This document shows, piece by piece, positions 17,703 through 28,346 of a stretch of 51,505 nt of DNA; the stretch's first letter is position 1; the number at the start of each line of letters is the position of its first letter. The notes under the pieces are model-generated. The model did not search any database and had not been told where the DNA came from. It was given only the letters and a program-made list of their open reading frames with translations. This DNA is from Gammaproteobacteria bacterium (GTDB lineage: Bacteria; Pseudomonadota; Gammaproteobacteria; Pseudomonadales; Azotimanducaceae), in contig JASJXV010000006.1 in assembly GCA_030123805.1 (NCBI GenBank), positions 1 to 51,505 on the forward strand, read 5' to 3'. The position numbers and the translations under genes are program-made.

Positions 17703-17728
17703 TAGCACTCTTCGACCGAGAGTGCTAA
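17702..17728. promoter_or_regulatory. CIRCE operator (HrcA binding site)
   Basis: TTAGCACTC (17702-17710), nine bases, then GAGTGCTAA (17720-17728) is a perfect match to the CIRCE consensus. HrcA represses chaperone operons by binding this element. It overlaps the likely transcription start of groESL, so HrcA binding would block initiation. hrcA is not in the window. Confidence 0.95.
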
Positions 17729-17813
17729 ATGTCTCGTCAGAGGTGATAATGCCTTCAATTAAAGGACACGCGGCCCGAAAAGCTGTTTGAACAAAGACAA
17801 ATGGGAGATTTAA

Positions 17814-18101
17814 ATGAATATTCGTCCGTTACATGACCGTGTGGTTGTTCGCCGCATGGATGAAGAAACCAAATCCGCTGGTGGGATTGTTATCCCTGAT
17901 TCGGCGACCGAAAAGCCATCTCAGGGCGAAGTTCTCGCAGTGGGTCCAGGAAAGAAACTGGACGATGGGGGAGTTCAGGCTATGGATGTCAAGGTCGGTA
18001 ATAAAGTGCTGTTTGGCCAGTATTCTGGCAGCACGGTGAAGATTGATGGTGAAGAATTGATGATCATGAATGAAAGTGAAATCTTCGGTGTCATTGAATA
18101 A
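17814..18101 (+). CDS. groES: Co-chaperonin GroES
   Basis: The 95-residue GroES forms the heptameric lid of the GroEL folding chamber. It begins [14 protein letters not shown] and shows the mobile-loop region [19 protein letters not shown] and the roof segment, ending with [17 protein letters not shown]. The length is standard. A GGGAGA ribosome site precedes the ATG. It is first in a two-gene operon under the CIRCE element and the sigma-70-like promoter; groEL starts 51 bases after the stop. Confidence 0.98.
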   Translation: MNIRPLHDRVVVRRMDEETKSAGGIVIPDSATEKPSQGEVLAVGPGKKLDDGGVQAMDVKVGNKVLFGQYSGSTVKIDGEELMIMNESEIFGVIE

Positions 18102-18146
18102 ACCGGATTTTCTAACAAATTAATTTAAAGATATTAAAAAAGGTAA

Positions 18147-19799
<1,653 letters not shown>

Positions 19800-19843
19800 G
19801 TCTGTTTCGCCGATTATCACTTACACGAGCCGAGTGATAAGAA

Positions 19844-19869
19844 AAGCCCCGTTTATCGGGGCTTTTTTT
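19844..19869 (+). terminator. Rho-independent terminator of groESL
   Basis: AAGCCCC (19844-19850) pairs with GGGGCTT (about 19857-19863) around a short loop, and the 3' arm continues into a run of about nine T. It lies 45 bases after the groEL stop. Confidence 0.93.
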
Positions 19870-20143
19870 TTGAGTTTGAAAGCTGCATGATTGCGCTGGT
19901 CAAAGAGCGCTGGTCAAAGGAAAGATTATAACCGGAGATTCATGGGAATAAGTTGAATTGTAGTTATATGGCAAGGTTAGCTGCAACAGAAGTTGGTAAA
20001 GATAAAAATTCAATGTTATCATGATCCTATATTACGTAGTTAGAGTAAACGCACAGAAAAATCAGGGCCTTTAATAATTGATATGCATCGCTGTCAGCAA
20101 TACAGAGTAGAACCGGAAATACAATTATAAATAGGGGGTACAC
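19870..20143. other. Intergenic stretch after groEL with a 14-bp tandem repeat
   Basis: No gene is visible between the groESL terminator and the PuuD-like gene. GCGCTGGTCAAAGA at 19893-19906 is repeated directly at 19907-19919 (13 of 14 bases). The rest is AT-rich and presumably holds the promoter of the next gene. I see no clear operator. Confidence 0.5.
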
Positions 20144-20812
20144 ATGGATATTGCGTTGTTTACATCAGCCGGTATGGATTACCTGTTTCGTTACATACAT
20201 TTCCTCGCGGGAATTACATGGATAGGCTTACTGTATTACTTTAATTTCGTACAGACCGAATACTTCAAGGAAGCTGAAGATTCGCACAAAGCCGGTGCCA
20301 TCCAAAAACTGGTCCCTCGGGCTCTTTGGTGGTTCAGGTGGGGTGCTATGCTGACCTTCATCACCGGAATTCTGATGCTGGCATACCGGGGCAGCAACTT
20401 ATCCTCCGACATCACAGTTGGGGCAGTATTGGGTACCTTGATGTTTCTGAATGTCTGGCTGATTATCTGGCCCAAGCAAAAAATCGTCATTGCTTCGGCA
20501 ACACAGGTTGCAGAAGGCGGAGAGGCAGACCCGAATGCCGCTGGTGCACTTGCAAAAGCCGGTCTTGCATCCAGGACCAACACACTTTTCTCAATGCCCA
20601 TGCTGTTTTTCATGGGTTCTTCCATGCATATGTCGCATGGACTGCTTACCTCAGCGAGCACTGTTGCGATAGGGCTGATAATGCTGATAATTCTGGTTCT
20701 GGAAGGAAACGGGATAATGGGTAAACAGGGTCCCATGACCAGTGTGAAAGGCGTTATTGGATGCGGACTGGGATTGACTGTAGTGCTATATGGCATAATT
20801 GCTTTGCTGTAA
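20144..20812 (+). CDS. PuuD-like (Urate_ox_N) membrane protein, membrane domain only
   Basis: The 222-residue protein has about six membrane segments. The start reads FRYIHFLAGITWIGLLYYFNF, followed by an Arg-Ala-Leu-Trp-Trp motif (VPRALWWFRWGAM) and a late SMPMLFFMGSSMHMSHGL. These are features of the Urate_ox_N (PF06181-like) domain of the membrane urate hydroxylase PuuD. PuuD carries a C-terminal cytochrome c domain, and no CxxCH appears here, so this is the membrane domain alone. Conserved His residues could bind haem. Similar short proteins are common in marine gammaproteobacteria and may not act on urate. A terminator follows. Confidence 0.65.
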   Translation: MDIALFTSAGMDYLFRYIHFLAGITWIGLLYYFNFVQTEYFKEAEDSHKAGAIQKLVPRALWWFRWGAMLTFITGILMLAYRGSNLSSDITVGAVLGTLMFLNVWLIIWPKQKIVIASATQVAEGGEADPNAAGALAKAGLASRTNTLFSMPMLFFMGSSMHMSHGLLTSASTVAIGLIMLIILVLEGNGIMGKQGPMTSVKGVIGCGLGLTVVLYGIIALL

Positions 20813-20841
20813 TTGTCGTCTATTACAGCCGAAATTAAAAA

Positions 20842-20865
20842 AAGGGCTCTCTCATGAGCCCTTTT
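20842..20865 (+). terminator. Rho-independent terminator after the PuuD-like gene
   Basis: AAGGGCTC (20842-20849) pairs with GAGCCCTT (20856-20863) around TCTCAT and is followed by a short T run. It sits about 30 bases after the stop. The A run before the stem would let it work on the minus strand as well, but the next gene is also on the plus strand. Confidence 0.9.
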
Positions 20866-20899
20866 TGATTTCATTATCTGTTGATGGATTGAGAAACCG

Positions 20900-21685
20900 A
20901 TGAACGATAGAACAAAGGATATTGATAGCTTACATAGTATTGTGCCTGCCAAGGATGAGGTTGCCTCCTACAAGCGAATTCAGGGGCGAGGCGGCCGAGC
21001 GGATGCACCGCGGCAGAATAATTTCAATGGTATGCTGGTGTTTGTCATCGTGCTGATGGCCATCGTGATGGGTATCGGCGGTTATGCGGTATACGAAGTG
21101 CAGAAGAAGCTGGAACGTGCCAATATTCTTCTGGCAAAAGGACAGGAGAATGTCATTGAATTGGAAAAAAGGCTAAATGCCACGGGCACGGATGTTTCTA
21201 AAACCCTGATGTCAATAAACGGCCAGCTCGAAGCCAATCAACATGAAATCCGTAAACTTTGGGATGTATCTAACAAGCGAAACAAGAAGTGGATTCAGGA
21301 TAATCAGTCAACCATTAGCAAGAACAAAACCAATATTCAGCAAGCCGGGAATAACGTTAGTGAACTTACGCGCCAGTTAGGATCTGTTGTGTCCGGCTTC
21401 GAAAGGATGAGCAAAGAGGTAAAGGCTGTGCAGCAGGGTCTGCTGGATGATAATAACGAACTGATTACACAGATTATTCTTGTTAGAGGACAGATACAGG
21501 ATCAGGTTGTCGAAATAAAGGGAGTTAATCGTCAGCTCACTTCACTGACCGGTAAGCAAAAAAGCATTCAGGAAGCGATTGAGGCAATCGACGAACATCG
21601 TAGGCTTCTGAACAGACAACTCTCGGATTTGAATACTCAACTAAGGCAATTGCAGGGAGGCTCAGCCGTTATCGATGGCAGGTAA
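20900..21685 (+). CDS. Hypothetical single-pass membrane protein with long coiled coil
   Basis: I do not recognise a family. The 261 residues comprise a charged N-terminal tail (1-43), one transmembrane helix (about 44-66, GMLVFVIVLMAIVMGIGGYA) and a long, Gln/Asn/Leu/Lys-rich helical region (70-255) with heptad character, presumably periplasmic coiled coil. There is no cysteine and no catalytic motif. The topology resembles envelope spacer or scaffold proteins. It has its own start just after a terminator and converges on gspB with an 11-bp gap. No function is inferred. Confidence 0.75.
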   Translation: MNDRTKDIDSLHSIVPAKDEVASYKRIQGRGGRADAPRQNNFNGMLVFVIVLMAIVMGIGGYAVYEVQKKLERANILLAKGQENVIELEKRLNATGTDVSKTLMSINGQLEANQHEIRKLWDVSNKRNKKWIQDNQSTISKNKTNIQQAGNNVSELTRQLGSVVSGFERMSKEVKAVQQGLLDDNNELITQIILVRGQIQDQVVEIKGVNRQLTSLTGKQKSIQEAIEAIDEHRRLLNRQLSDLNTQLRQLQGGSAVIDGR

Positions 21686-21696
21686 GCCCATTGTAT

Positions 21697-22362
21697 CTAC
21701 TGAGACGACCAGTTTTTTAGAATACTGATAGTAAAACTGTATCCCTCAAAACCCAGCACGACACCTTGTTCGGTAATTTCCTGCAGTACCAGATTGCCTG
21801 CAACGATATCCCCTTGCTTATGGCTCTTGCCGTTAATTCCCACCATACGCCAGGCTGCATCACTGGCGTAGATATGGGTTGAAAAAGTCAGATCCGGAAT
21901 TTGTCGCTGGATGGATAAGGGCAGATCGTTGATGCTGAGAATTTCAGTGATTTCTGGAACGACTGGCAATTGCTCAGTCGTATTGTTAGCAAGGTTGAAT
22001 TTGGACACTTCTGGTTGCTTTTGTATGGGGACAGACCTGGACTCTTCAGGCGCCTCGATATCGAGTGGTGCCAATGAACCTTTGTCCAGGTCTCCTGCTG
22101 ACACCAAAGAGGTCGGAGCAGACAGGGCAGTGGACTTGACTCTCGTCCCGACAAGGATCGGCTCTGGCGACCAGATCCAATCCCTGCTTTGATACACGAT
22201 TAGGGCCAACGACAGGGTCACCAAAATCAACACGGTTATCCATAATCCAGTGTGAATCCTGCCAGGCTCAGTGACAACTGTATGAGCAGTCTTGAGATTC
22301 GGTGCTTTTTTGTGCTGCCGATCCTGCTCTGCTTTATCTAACGCATCGAGAATATAAGACAC
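21697..22362 (-). CDS. gspB: Type II secretion accessory protein GspB
   Basis: The 221-residue protein begins MSYILDALDKAEQDRQ, the GspB/ExeB signature, has one transmembrane helix (about 40-60), a Pro/Ser/Glu-rich periplasmic linker and a C-terminal T2SSB domain (about 150-221: DLTFSTHIYASDAAWRMVGI ... KQGDIVAGNLVLQEI). With GspA it forms an inner-membrane complex that binds peptidoglycan and helps secretin assembly in type II secretion. It follows gspA by nine bases. The main gsp operon is not in this window. Confidence 0.9.
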   Translation of the reverse strand: MSYILDALDKAEQDRQHKKAPNLKTAHTVVTEPGRIHTGLWITVLILVTLSLALIVYQSRDWIWSPEPILVGTRVKSTALSAPTSLVSAGDLDKGSLAPLDIEAPEESRSVPIQKQPEVSKFNLANNTTEQLPVVPEITEILSINDLPLSIQRQIPDLTFSTHIYASDAAWRMVGINGKSHKQGDIVAGNLVLQEITEQGVVLGFEGYSFTISILKNWSSQ

Positions 22363-22371
22363 AAGGTTACT

Positions 22372-24114
22372 CTAGTAGTCCCGTATCATGGGCACGTCTT
22401 TCAGCGCCCTGCTATGGATCTGTATCCACGTATTTGTTCCGACAATCCCATCAGGGATAAGGCCCGCAGAGAGCTGAAACATCCTGACCTGTTCCTGGAG
22501 TACAGCATCGAAGACAAGATCTTCGACGGCTCGCGGCTCGTTATCCAGTATTTCGGAAAGATGTGCGTCGAGCCAGACTATATCTCTCCCGGAATCGCCT
22601 GGTTTAATCGAAATTCTGTGATCGGGAGGCATACTCCATAACAGCGTGTAGTTACCTGTCCAATGGTTTATTAGATCGGCCGGAGCAATATTATATTGCG
22701 CGCCGTTTATCTCCAGCGTTATGCTCGATTCTCGCATCGAGGAGAGTGTGGCATACCTATACTGACCGTCACGGTACAGAAATGTAAGAATCGCGGGTCG
22801 ATTAATATGCGAGAGTTCTCGAAGGCTACCAATACGGGAGAGACATCTCAGGTTGTGTGCTACGACCAAACTGCATGGTTCTCCTTTCAGATCCATGGGC
22901 ATATCGATAGACCAACTTTCCAGTAAGCCTTTAAAGGCGAGTTCAAATTGCAATGCTTCCGGAACCCGTAAAATGTCGGCCAGAGAGTCAATAACTGCCG
23001 ACTCGGCTGCTGCGGTAGCATCATTCACAGGCCGTAGCATGGCATTGGTCTGCGGTGCTACTAATGTCAGTGTGGATTGCGGCTCACTGGCACTCTCAAT
23101 TTCGGTGGGGTTTGGTCCCGCACCAGTTGTCTGTGGGTCAAATAGCGTCTGAGTTTCGGCTGGCAGTAGAATCTCTTCATGCTGTGGCATTACACTTAAT
23201 GGCTGTTGAGCATCACGTTGAAACTGGGAGACTGACCAGGCTATCGCACCGCCACTCACCAGAACCAGGCTGGCCAGAACAACCGAGTTGGGAATCCTGA
23301 ATGCTGCCGGAGAGCCAAAGATCTCTTTTGCCGCCTGATCAACGGTATTGTTATCCACAGTGAGCCTGTTCTGTGCATAGGTGCCAAGCAATGCTCTATC
23401 GCACAGCAGGTTTATCAGGCGGGGAATGCCGCCGCTCTTCTTGAATATTTTTCTTATGACCCTGTCAGGAAACAGGTTCCCTCTGGCTCCGGCGACCGCT
23501 AGTCGATGCTTGACATAGTTGACCACCTCCGCCTGGTTCAGCGCTTCCAGATGAAACCGTGCCGTCACACGTTGAGCCAATTGTCGGAGCTCGTTTCTTG
23601 CCAACATGGTGTTGAGTTCCGGCTGACCCAGGAGGATAACCTGTATTAATTTGTTTTGATTCGTTTCAAGATTTGTGAGTAATCTAAGCTGCTCCAATAC
23701 GTCAATAGAAAGATTTTGTGCTTCATCGATTATCAGGACAGTCTTTCTGGATCTGGCGTGTGATTTCAATAGATGATCGTTTAGCGCGTCAATTAACACC
23801 TTGATGCTGGCATGTTCCGGATAGTTGATGTCGAGTTCATCGCAAATGGCTGCGAGTAGCTCGTGTGACGTCATTTTGGGATTTAATATAAAAGCGATGT
23901 CCGCATTATCGGGAATCTGTTCAAGCAGGCAGCGGCAGACAGTCGTCTTGCCTGTGCCAACCTCGCCCGTGAGCAGGATAAAACCGCTATCCATGGTAAC
24001 ACCGTAAAGCAGATGCGCCAGGGCTTCCCGGTGGCCTTCGCTCATGTATAAATATTGCGGATTCGGTGCAATAGAAAAGGGGTCGTCAATTAATCCAAAA
24101 TAATCCTTGTACAT
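22372..24114 (-). CDS. gspA: Type II secretion ATPase GspA (ExeA)
   Basis: The 580-residue protein starts MYKDYFGLIDDPFSIAPNP. It has an AAA domain with Walker A GEVGTGKT (50-57) and Walker B VLIIDEAQN (about 125-133), a transmembrane helix (about 282-302), a periplasmic C39/GspA-like middle part and a C-terminal peptidoglycan-binding repeat ending VRMFQLSAGLIPDGIVGTNT. GspA hydrolyses ATP and, with GspB, remodels or binds the wall to place the secretin. It is upstream of gspB in a two-gene minus-strand operon. Confidence 0.93.
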   Translation of the reverse strand: MYKDYFGLIDDPFSIAPNPQYLYMSEGHREALAHLLYGVTMDSGFILLTGEVGTGKTTVCRCLLEQIPDNADIAFILNPKMTSHELLAAICDELDINYPEHASIKVLIDALNDHLLKSHARSRKTVLIIDEAQNLSIDVLEQLRLLTNLETNQNKLIQVILLGQPELNTMLARNELRQLAQRVTARFHLEALNQAEVVNYVKHRLAVAGARGNLFPDRVIRKIFKKSGGIPRLINLLCDRALLGTYAQNRLTVDNNTVDQAAKEIFGSPAAFRIPNSVVLASLVLVSGGAIAWSVSQFQRDAQQPLSVMPQHEEILLPAETQTLFDPQTTGAGPNPTEIESASEPQSTLTLVAPQTNAMLRPVNDATAAAESAVIDSLADILRVPEALQFELAFKGLLESWSIDMPMDLKGEPCSLVVAHNLRCLSRIGSLRELSHINRPAILTFLYRDGQYRYATLSSMRESSITLEINGAQYNIAPADLINHWTGNYTLLWSMPPDHRISIKPGDSGRDIVWLDAHLSEILDNEPRAVEDLVFDAVLQEQVRMFQLSAGLIPDGIVGTNTWIQIHSRALKDVPMIRDY

Positions 24115-24167
24115 TTCAGATCTGAAAGCCTAGTAGTATTGGGAATGTTGCATGGCGTGATGTCTGC

Positions 24168-25061
24168 CTAACCCGACAAAATATCTTCTATTAGAGAATC
24201 TTTTTTCACCCAAATTTGATTGATCCAATTCTGAAACTCGGTTTTGAACTCAGTATCTTTCTCATAATCGCCCTGACAGAGTTCCCGAGGAATCTGGATT
24301 TGCGTTACTCTTATAATCACCCTTGGAATGCGACCGCACAGGAAGTCCCAGAAACCTTTTGCCGATTCAGGATAAACGATTGTAATGTCTATCAGGACAT
24401 CGATTTGCTGCTCCAATACATTCAATACCAAAGCAGTTCCCCCACTCCGGGGTTTTAGAAGATGTTTATACGGCGATTGCTGATTCTGGTGTTTTAGAGG
24501 TGTGAAGCGAGTTCCCTCTAGAAAATTCAGAACACTGACCGGGGCGGTTTTGAATACCTCACAGGCCATACGGGTTGTTTCCAGATCCTTCCCCTGTAGA
24601 TCCGGCTGATTTTCTATTTGTTCCCTGGTATATCTTTTCATAAACGGGAAATCCAGCGCCCACCATGCGATGCCAATGACAGGTACCCATATCAACACTT
24701 GCTTGAGGAAAAATTTCAGCATTGGAATTCGTGGCAGGCATATGCGTTGCAGCAAGAGTATGTCCGCCCAGGTCTGGTGATTGCAGGTAACCAGGTACCA
24801 CTGATCCCGGTGCAGGTTTTCGAGTCCCTGAACATCAAGTTCTAATCGCTGGGTAAGGTCAAGGACAAAATTATTAGTGGTGATCCAGAAATCCGCCATA
24901 CCGGACATGAAGCGTGTCCAAAAGGGCTTGAATGCCCTGGGGAAAAGCCATCGTATGAGAGCTATCGGATAGATAGACAGACATATAAGCAGGGTGTTCA
25001 TGGAAATCAGCAAGATGGCGATAACGCCCTTGATTGGACCTGGAAGGAAATGCAACATCAC
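24168..25061 (-). CDS. PlsC-family acyltransferase, YihG-like
   Basis: The 297-residue protein has a hydrophobic N-terminus (about 10-45) and an acyltransferase domain with block I NHQTWAD (the usual NHxxxxD), the segment FLKQVLIWVPVIGIAWWALDFPFMKRYT, and block III LEGTRFT. It aligns well with E. coli YihG and with eukaryotic lysocardiolipin acyltransferases, which acylate lysophospholipids. It acts at the inner membrane. Specificity is unknown. It lies upstream of gspA on the same strand but with a 53-bp gap, so co-transcription is uncertain. Confidence 0.87.
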   Translation of the reverse strand: MMLHFLPGPIKGVIAILLISMNTLLICLSIYPIALIRWLFPRAFKPFWTRFMSGMADFWITTNNFVLDLTQRLELDVQGLENLHRDQWYLVTCNHQTWADILLLQRICLPRIPMLKFFLKQVLIWVPVIGIAWWALDFPFMKRYTREQIENQPDLQGKDLETTRMACEVFKTAPVSVLNFLEGTRFTPLKHQNQQSPYKHLLKPRSGGTALVLNVLEQQIDVLIDITIVYPESAKGFWDFLCGRIPRVIIRVTQIQIPRELCQGDYEKDTEFKTEFQNWINQIWVKKDSLIEDILSG

Positions 25062-25144
25062 TTATTGCCAGTCGACCCGGGATATCTAATCATAAACTAA
25101 ATTGACAGGATAATAACAATGAATGCAGAGTATTGCTTGTATTG

Positions 25145-25292
25145 CTAGTTAGTTCCTGTCCGTAAAGTGCTATATTTAACCAGCATTCACAAAACATCAA
25201 AATTGTTAGAGTTACAAATCAAGCACTTACCAATGAACTAACTCCTGCGGTTTTTGAATCCGGTGGGCCGCATCCGGACAAGAACCAGTTAG
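25145..25292. repeat. MITE-like repeat, copy 1 of 2
   Basis: The element is bounded by imperfect inverted ends: CTAGTTAGTTCCTGTCCG (25145-25162) and the inverse of CTAACTGGTTCTTGTCCG (25275-25292). Copy 2 at 47730-47890 has the same ends and shares internal blocks CATCAAAAT, AATCA.CACTTAC, TAACTCCTGCG and ATCCGGTGGGCCGCATCCGGACA in the same order and orientation. It encodes nothing and fills most of the gap between the acyltransferase and SLC13 genes. Confidence 0.8.
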
Positions 25293-25357
25293 TTCGATAC
25301 TCTACACTCGGATATAATCAATCATTTGATGCCACTGTTACCCGGAGGTTACCTGCA

Positions 25358-26797
25358 TTAGACCAGGGTTGAACAGACCAACGTTATAACGATCACGCCT
25401 ATCAGGTTTAAAAGGAATCCTTCCCTGACCATTGTCAGGGTGCTGAATCGTCCGGTGCTAAACATAATCGTGTTGGGTGCCGTCGCCACGGGAAGCATGA
25501 ACGCACAGCTGGCGCTCATAGCCGCTGGTACCATGAGCAGAGCGGGATCAATTCCTGCAGCAATCCCCGCAGCTGCGAGAATAGGCATCATAAGCGTTGT
25601 TGTTGCGGTGTTACTTGTCATCTCTGTCATAAAAGTGAGACACAGACAAAGTGCCGCCATCATGAGAATTACAGGCCACTCGGCGATTCCGGACAGCAGC
25701 TCTCCCAATGTTGAACTGAGCCCGGAAACAACAAAAGCCTTGGCGATAGCAATACCCCCGCCGAACAGGATTAACATGCCCCAGGGTATCTTCACCGCAT
25801 CGTCCCATTCCAGAAGTTTCTCCCCCTTGCCGTTCGGTACGATGAACATGATGACTACTGCGGTAAGTGCAACACTGGCATCATTTGCCCCCGGAAGATT
25901 AAACAGTTCACTCCAGCCGCCAAAAGGTTGTTGCCGGGTAATCCATGCCAAAGCGGTAAGACTGAAAATAATGAATACCCTTTTTTCATCACTGTCCCAT
26001 GGACCCACATGCGGCATTTCAACGATCCCCTTATAGGTCAGATTCCGAGTCAGCCATAGACCCATCAAGGGTAAAAATAGCAAAACGACGGGTACCCCCC
26101 AACTCATCCACTTCAGAAAACTGATTTCTTCACCGGTGTTGATCATGTAAATTTCACGAAACACAAGGTTTGGAGGTGTGCCGATCGGCGTACCGATACC
26201 ACCCAGGCTGGCAGCATAGGCAGTTCCCAGTAGTAATGGAATTGCCAGATTCTGATCTTCCGATTTCTCCAGAACTGCCAGAGCTACCGGTAGCAGCATT
26301 AGAGTTGTTGCTGTATTTGAAATCCACATGCTTAATACGGCAGCAGCGGTCATAAAACCAAAAACCAGGCTGCGGCTGCTGTTACCGCCAAACAATCGGA
26401 TCATCGTCAGGGCAACTCTCAAGTGAGCTCCGCTGCGTGCCATAGCTGTGGACAGGATGAACCCGCCGAGGAGTAACAGTATAAGGGGGCTGCCGTACGA
26501 TTCACCTACTTGCGCTGGCGTTAATACACCCACCACGGGTAGTGCTGCCAATGGGATTAAGGACGTCGCTGGTATTGGGATAGGTTCGAAAATCCACCAT
26601 GCAGCACATAGCAGAGTGATCGCAGCAGTCCAGCAAACTGCGGTGTTCCAGCCGAATTGTTGCAGCACGATATAACAAAGCCCGGCAATTATGGGGCCCA
26701 GAACAAGAGCTACGGGAGAGTTATTTCTCCTTTTTACTGGATGCGGCATAGACAAAAATTGAGTGGCGATACAGATTGATTTGATTATACACATCAA
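25358..26797 (-). CDS. SLC13/DASS-family anion symporter
   Basis: The 479-residue membrane protein has about 11-12 hydrophobic segments and two copies of the family's SNT motif: MWISNTATTLMLLPVALA and MTEMTSNTATTTLMMPILAA. These form the Na+/dicarboxylate-binding site in DASS transporters, which import succinate-like dicarboxylates or sulfate with sodium. Also visible are PIPIPATSLIPLAALPV and GTPIGTPPNLV. The first in-frame start is TTG at 26797 followed by ATG; an ATG at 26749 (MPHPVKRR) is also possible, and neither has a strong ribosome site. It diverges from the exonuclease I gene. Confidence 0.9.
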   Translation of the reverse strand: MMCIIKSICIATQFLSMPHPVKRRNNSPVALVLGPIIAGLCYIVLQQFGWNTAVCWTAAITLLCAAWWIFEPIPIPATSLIPLAALPVVGVLTPAQVGESYGSPLILLLLGGFILSTAMARSGAHLRVALTMIRLFGGNSSRSLVFGFMTAAAVLSMWISNTATTLMLLPVALAVLEKSEDQNLAIPLLLGTAYAASLGGIGTPIGTPPNLVFREIYMINTGEEISFLKWMSWGVPVVLLFLPLMGLWLTRNLTYKGIVEMPHVGPWDSDEKRVFIIFSLTALAWITRQQPFGGWSELFNLPGANDASVALTAVVIMFIVPNGKGEKLLEWDDAVKIPWGMLILFGGGIAIAKAFVVSGLSSTLGELLSGIAEWPVILMMAALCLCLTFMTEMTSNTATTTLMMPILAAAGIAAGIDPALLMVPAAMSASCAFMLPVATAPNTIMFSTGRFSTLTMVREGFLLNLIGVIVITLVCSTLV

Positions 26798-26897
26798 TTA
26801 TCCGCAGATGCGCGCCGGACAAAGATGAACACCATGGATTGTTGGGGTAGCATGACCATAATGTATGAAAGATCACAGGATTGTTGGAGATAGCATC

Positions 26898-28322
26898 ATG
26901 CCGGACACAATGTATTGGCACGATTATGAGACTACCGGTACGGATGCCGCTCGTGATCGTCCTGCGCAATTTGCCGGAATAAGAACTGATCTTGAACTCA
27001 ATGTGCTTTCTGAATCACCGGTTTTATACTGTAAGTTGAGTGATGACATTCTGCCGGTGCCGGAAGCTATGCTTGTAACGGGTATTGGCCCCAGTGAGCT
27101 GACGCAAAAGGGCCTGTCCGAGGACCGGTTTATAGGCACAATTCTCACCGAGTTTTCTCAGCCGGGGACCTGTGTAGTTGGCTATAACAACTTGCGTTTT
27201 GATGATGAGTTTACTCGCCACACCCTGTACAGAAACCTGCTGGATCCATATGCTCGAGAGTGGCAGGGCGGGAATTCCCGATGGGACATAATTGATCTGG
27301 TGAGAATGTGCTATGCATTGCGACCGGAAGGCATCGAATGGCCCATTGGCGAAACCGGGTTGCCCAGTTTCAGACTTGAAAAATTGACCAACGCCAATGG
27401 CATAAGCCATGAAGATGCTCATGATGCGCTATCAGATGTTCGTGCGACCATCGCCTTAAGTGCATTGATCAGGAATCGACAACCCAGACTGTATGACTTT
27501 TTATTTCAGCTGAGAAAGAAACAAAAGGTACTGAGTCAGTTATATCCCCTGGGTAAAGCTCCCGTGGTGCATGTGTCTTCCATGTATCCGGCAGCTCACG
27601 GTTGTCTGACCGTGGTTCTGCCGATGGCGGCGCATCCGAAAAACACTAACGGTGTCATCGCCTATGATTTGACAATCGATCCGACCCCACTGATAGAGTT
27701 GAATGCTGAGGATATCAGGCACAAAGTCTTTACTCAGAAAGATCAGCTACCGGAAGGGCAGGAGCGAATCCCTCTTAAGACAATCCATATTAACCGCTGT
27801 CCAGCAGTGGCGCCTTTGAATGCTCTTACCGAAGCAAATTGTGAAAGATTGGAGATTGATCTTGAATACTGTTTGACAAACATGCGCAAATTGCAAAGTG
27901 CAAGCGGCGTGGTGGAGAAGATTCAGGATGCGTTTAACGCAGTAGAATTGCCGCAAGAAACTGATCCTGATTTGATGTTATACCGCGGCGGATTTTTTTC
28001 GTCCGCAGACCGAGCGCTAATGGACGGGATTGTATCCAGCACTCCTGACGCGTTACGGAATCTCCATCCCGAATTCCATGATGATCGACTCGACGAGATG
28101 GTTTTTAGATACAGGGCGAGAAACCATCCTGAATATCTGAGTGTTGAAGAGCGAAAACGCTGGAATGCATATCGACGTGTGTTGTGGTCGGATGGTCAGA
28201 AAATCCATGATTATTTGAAGCGTCTGGAATTGCTGAAACGTTCGGACGTCGGTCAGGACCAGCCGGGCCTCCTGGACGATTTGAAGGAGTGGGCAGAAAA
28301 GCTTCTTAAGTCCATCGAGTAA
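26898..28322 (+). CDS. sbcB: Exodeoxyribonuclease I
   Basis: ExoI degrades single-stranded DNA 3' to 5' in recombination and repair. I choose ATG 26898 because GGAGAT lies eight bases upstream and the protein then starts MPDTMYWHDYETTGTDAARD, the DEDDh motif I, giving 474 residues (E. coli 475). Other motifs are GYNNLRFDDEFTR (motif II), RWDIIDLVRMCYALRPEG, SFRLEKLTNANGI and HEDAHDALSDVRAT (motif III with His and Asp). The C-terminal SH3-like and helical parts follow. It converges on a LysR gene with a 24-bp gap. Confidence 0.97.
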   Translation: MPDTMYWHDYETTGTDAARDRPAQFAGIRTDLELNVLSESPVLYCKLSDDILPVPEAMLVTGIGPSELTQKGLSEDRFIGTILTEFSQPGTCVVGYNNLRFDDEFTRHTLYRNLLDPYAREWQGGNSRWDIIDLVRMCYALRPEGIEWPIGETGLPSFRLEKLTNANGISHEDAHDALSDVRATIALSALIRNRQPRLYDFLFQLRKKQKVLSQLYPLGKAPVVHVSSMYPAAHGCLTVVLPMAAHPKNTNGVIAYDLTIDPTPLIELNAEDIRHKVFTQKDQLPEGQERIPLKTIHINRCPAVAPLNALTEANCERLEIDLEYCLTNMRKLQSASGVVEKIQDAFNAVELPQETDPDLMLYRGGFFSSADRALMDGIVSSTPDALRNLHPEFHDDRLDEMVFRYRARNHPEYLSVEERKRWNAYRRVLWSDGQKIHDYLKRLELLKRSDVGQDQPGLLDDLKEWAEKLLKSIE

Positions 28323-28346
28323 TTTAACCACTAACTGAGAGAGTCC

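Noticed and set aside
20236-20952. 238-residue minus-strand open frame
   Set aside because: It runs antisense through the PuuD-like gene and its terminator; the sense gene has clear family motifs.
25440-26036. 198-residue open frame inside the SLC13 gene
   Set aside because: It is the complementary strand of a well-supported membrane transporter and reflects its codon bias.
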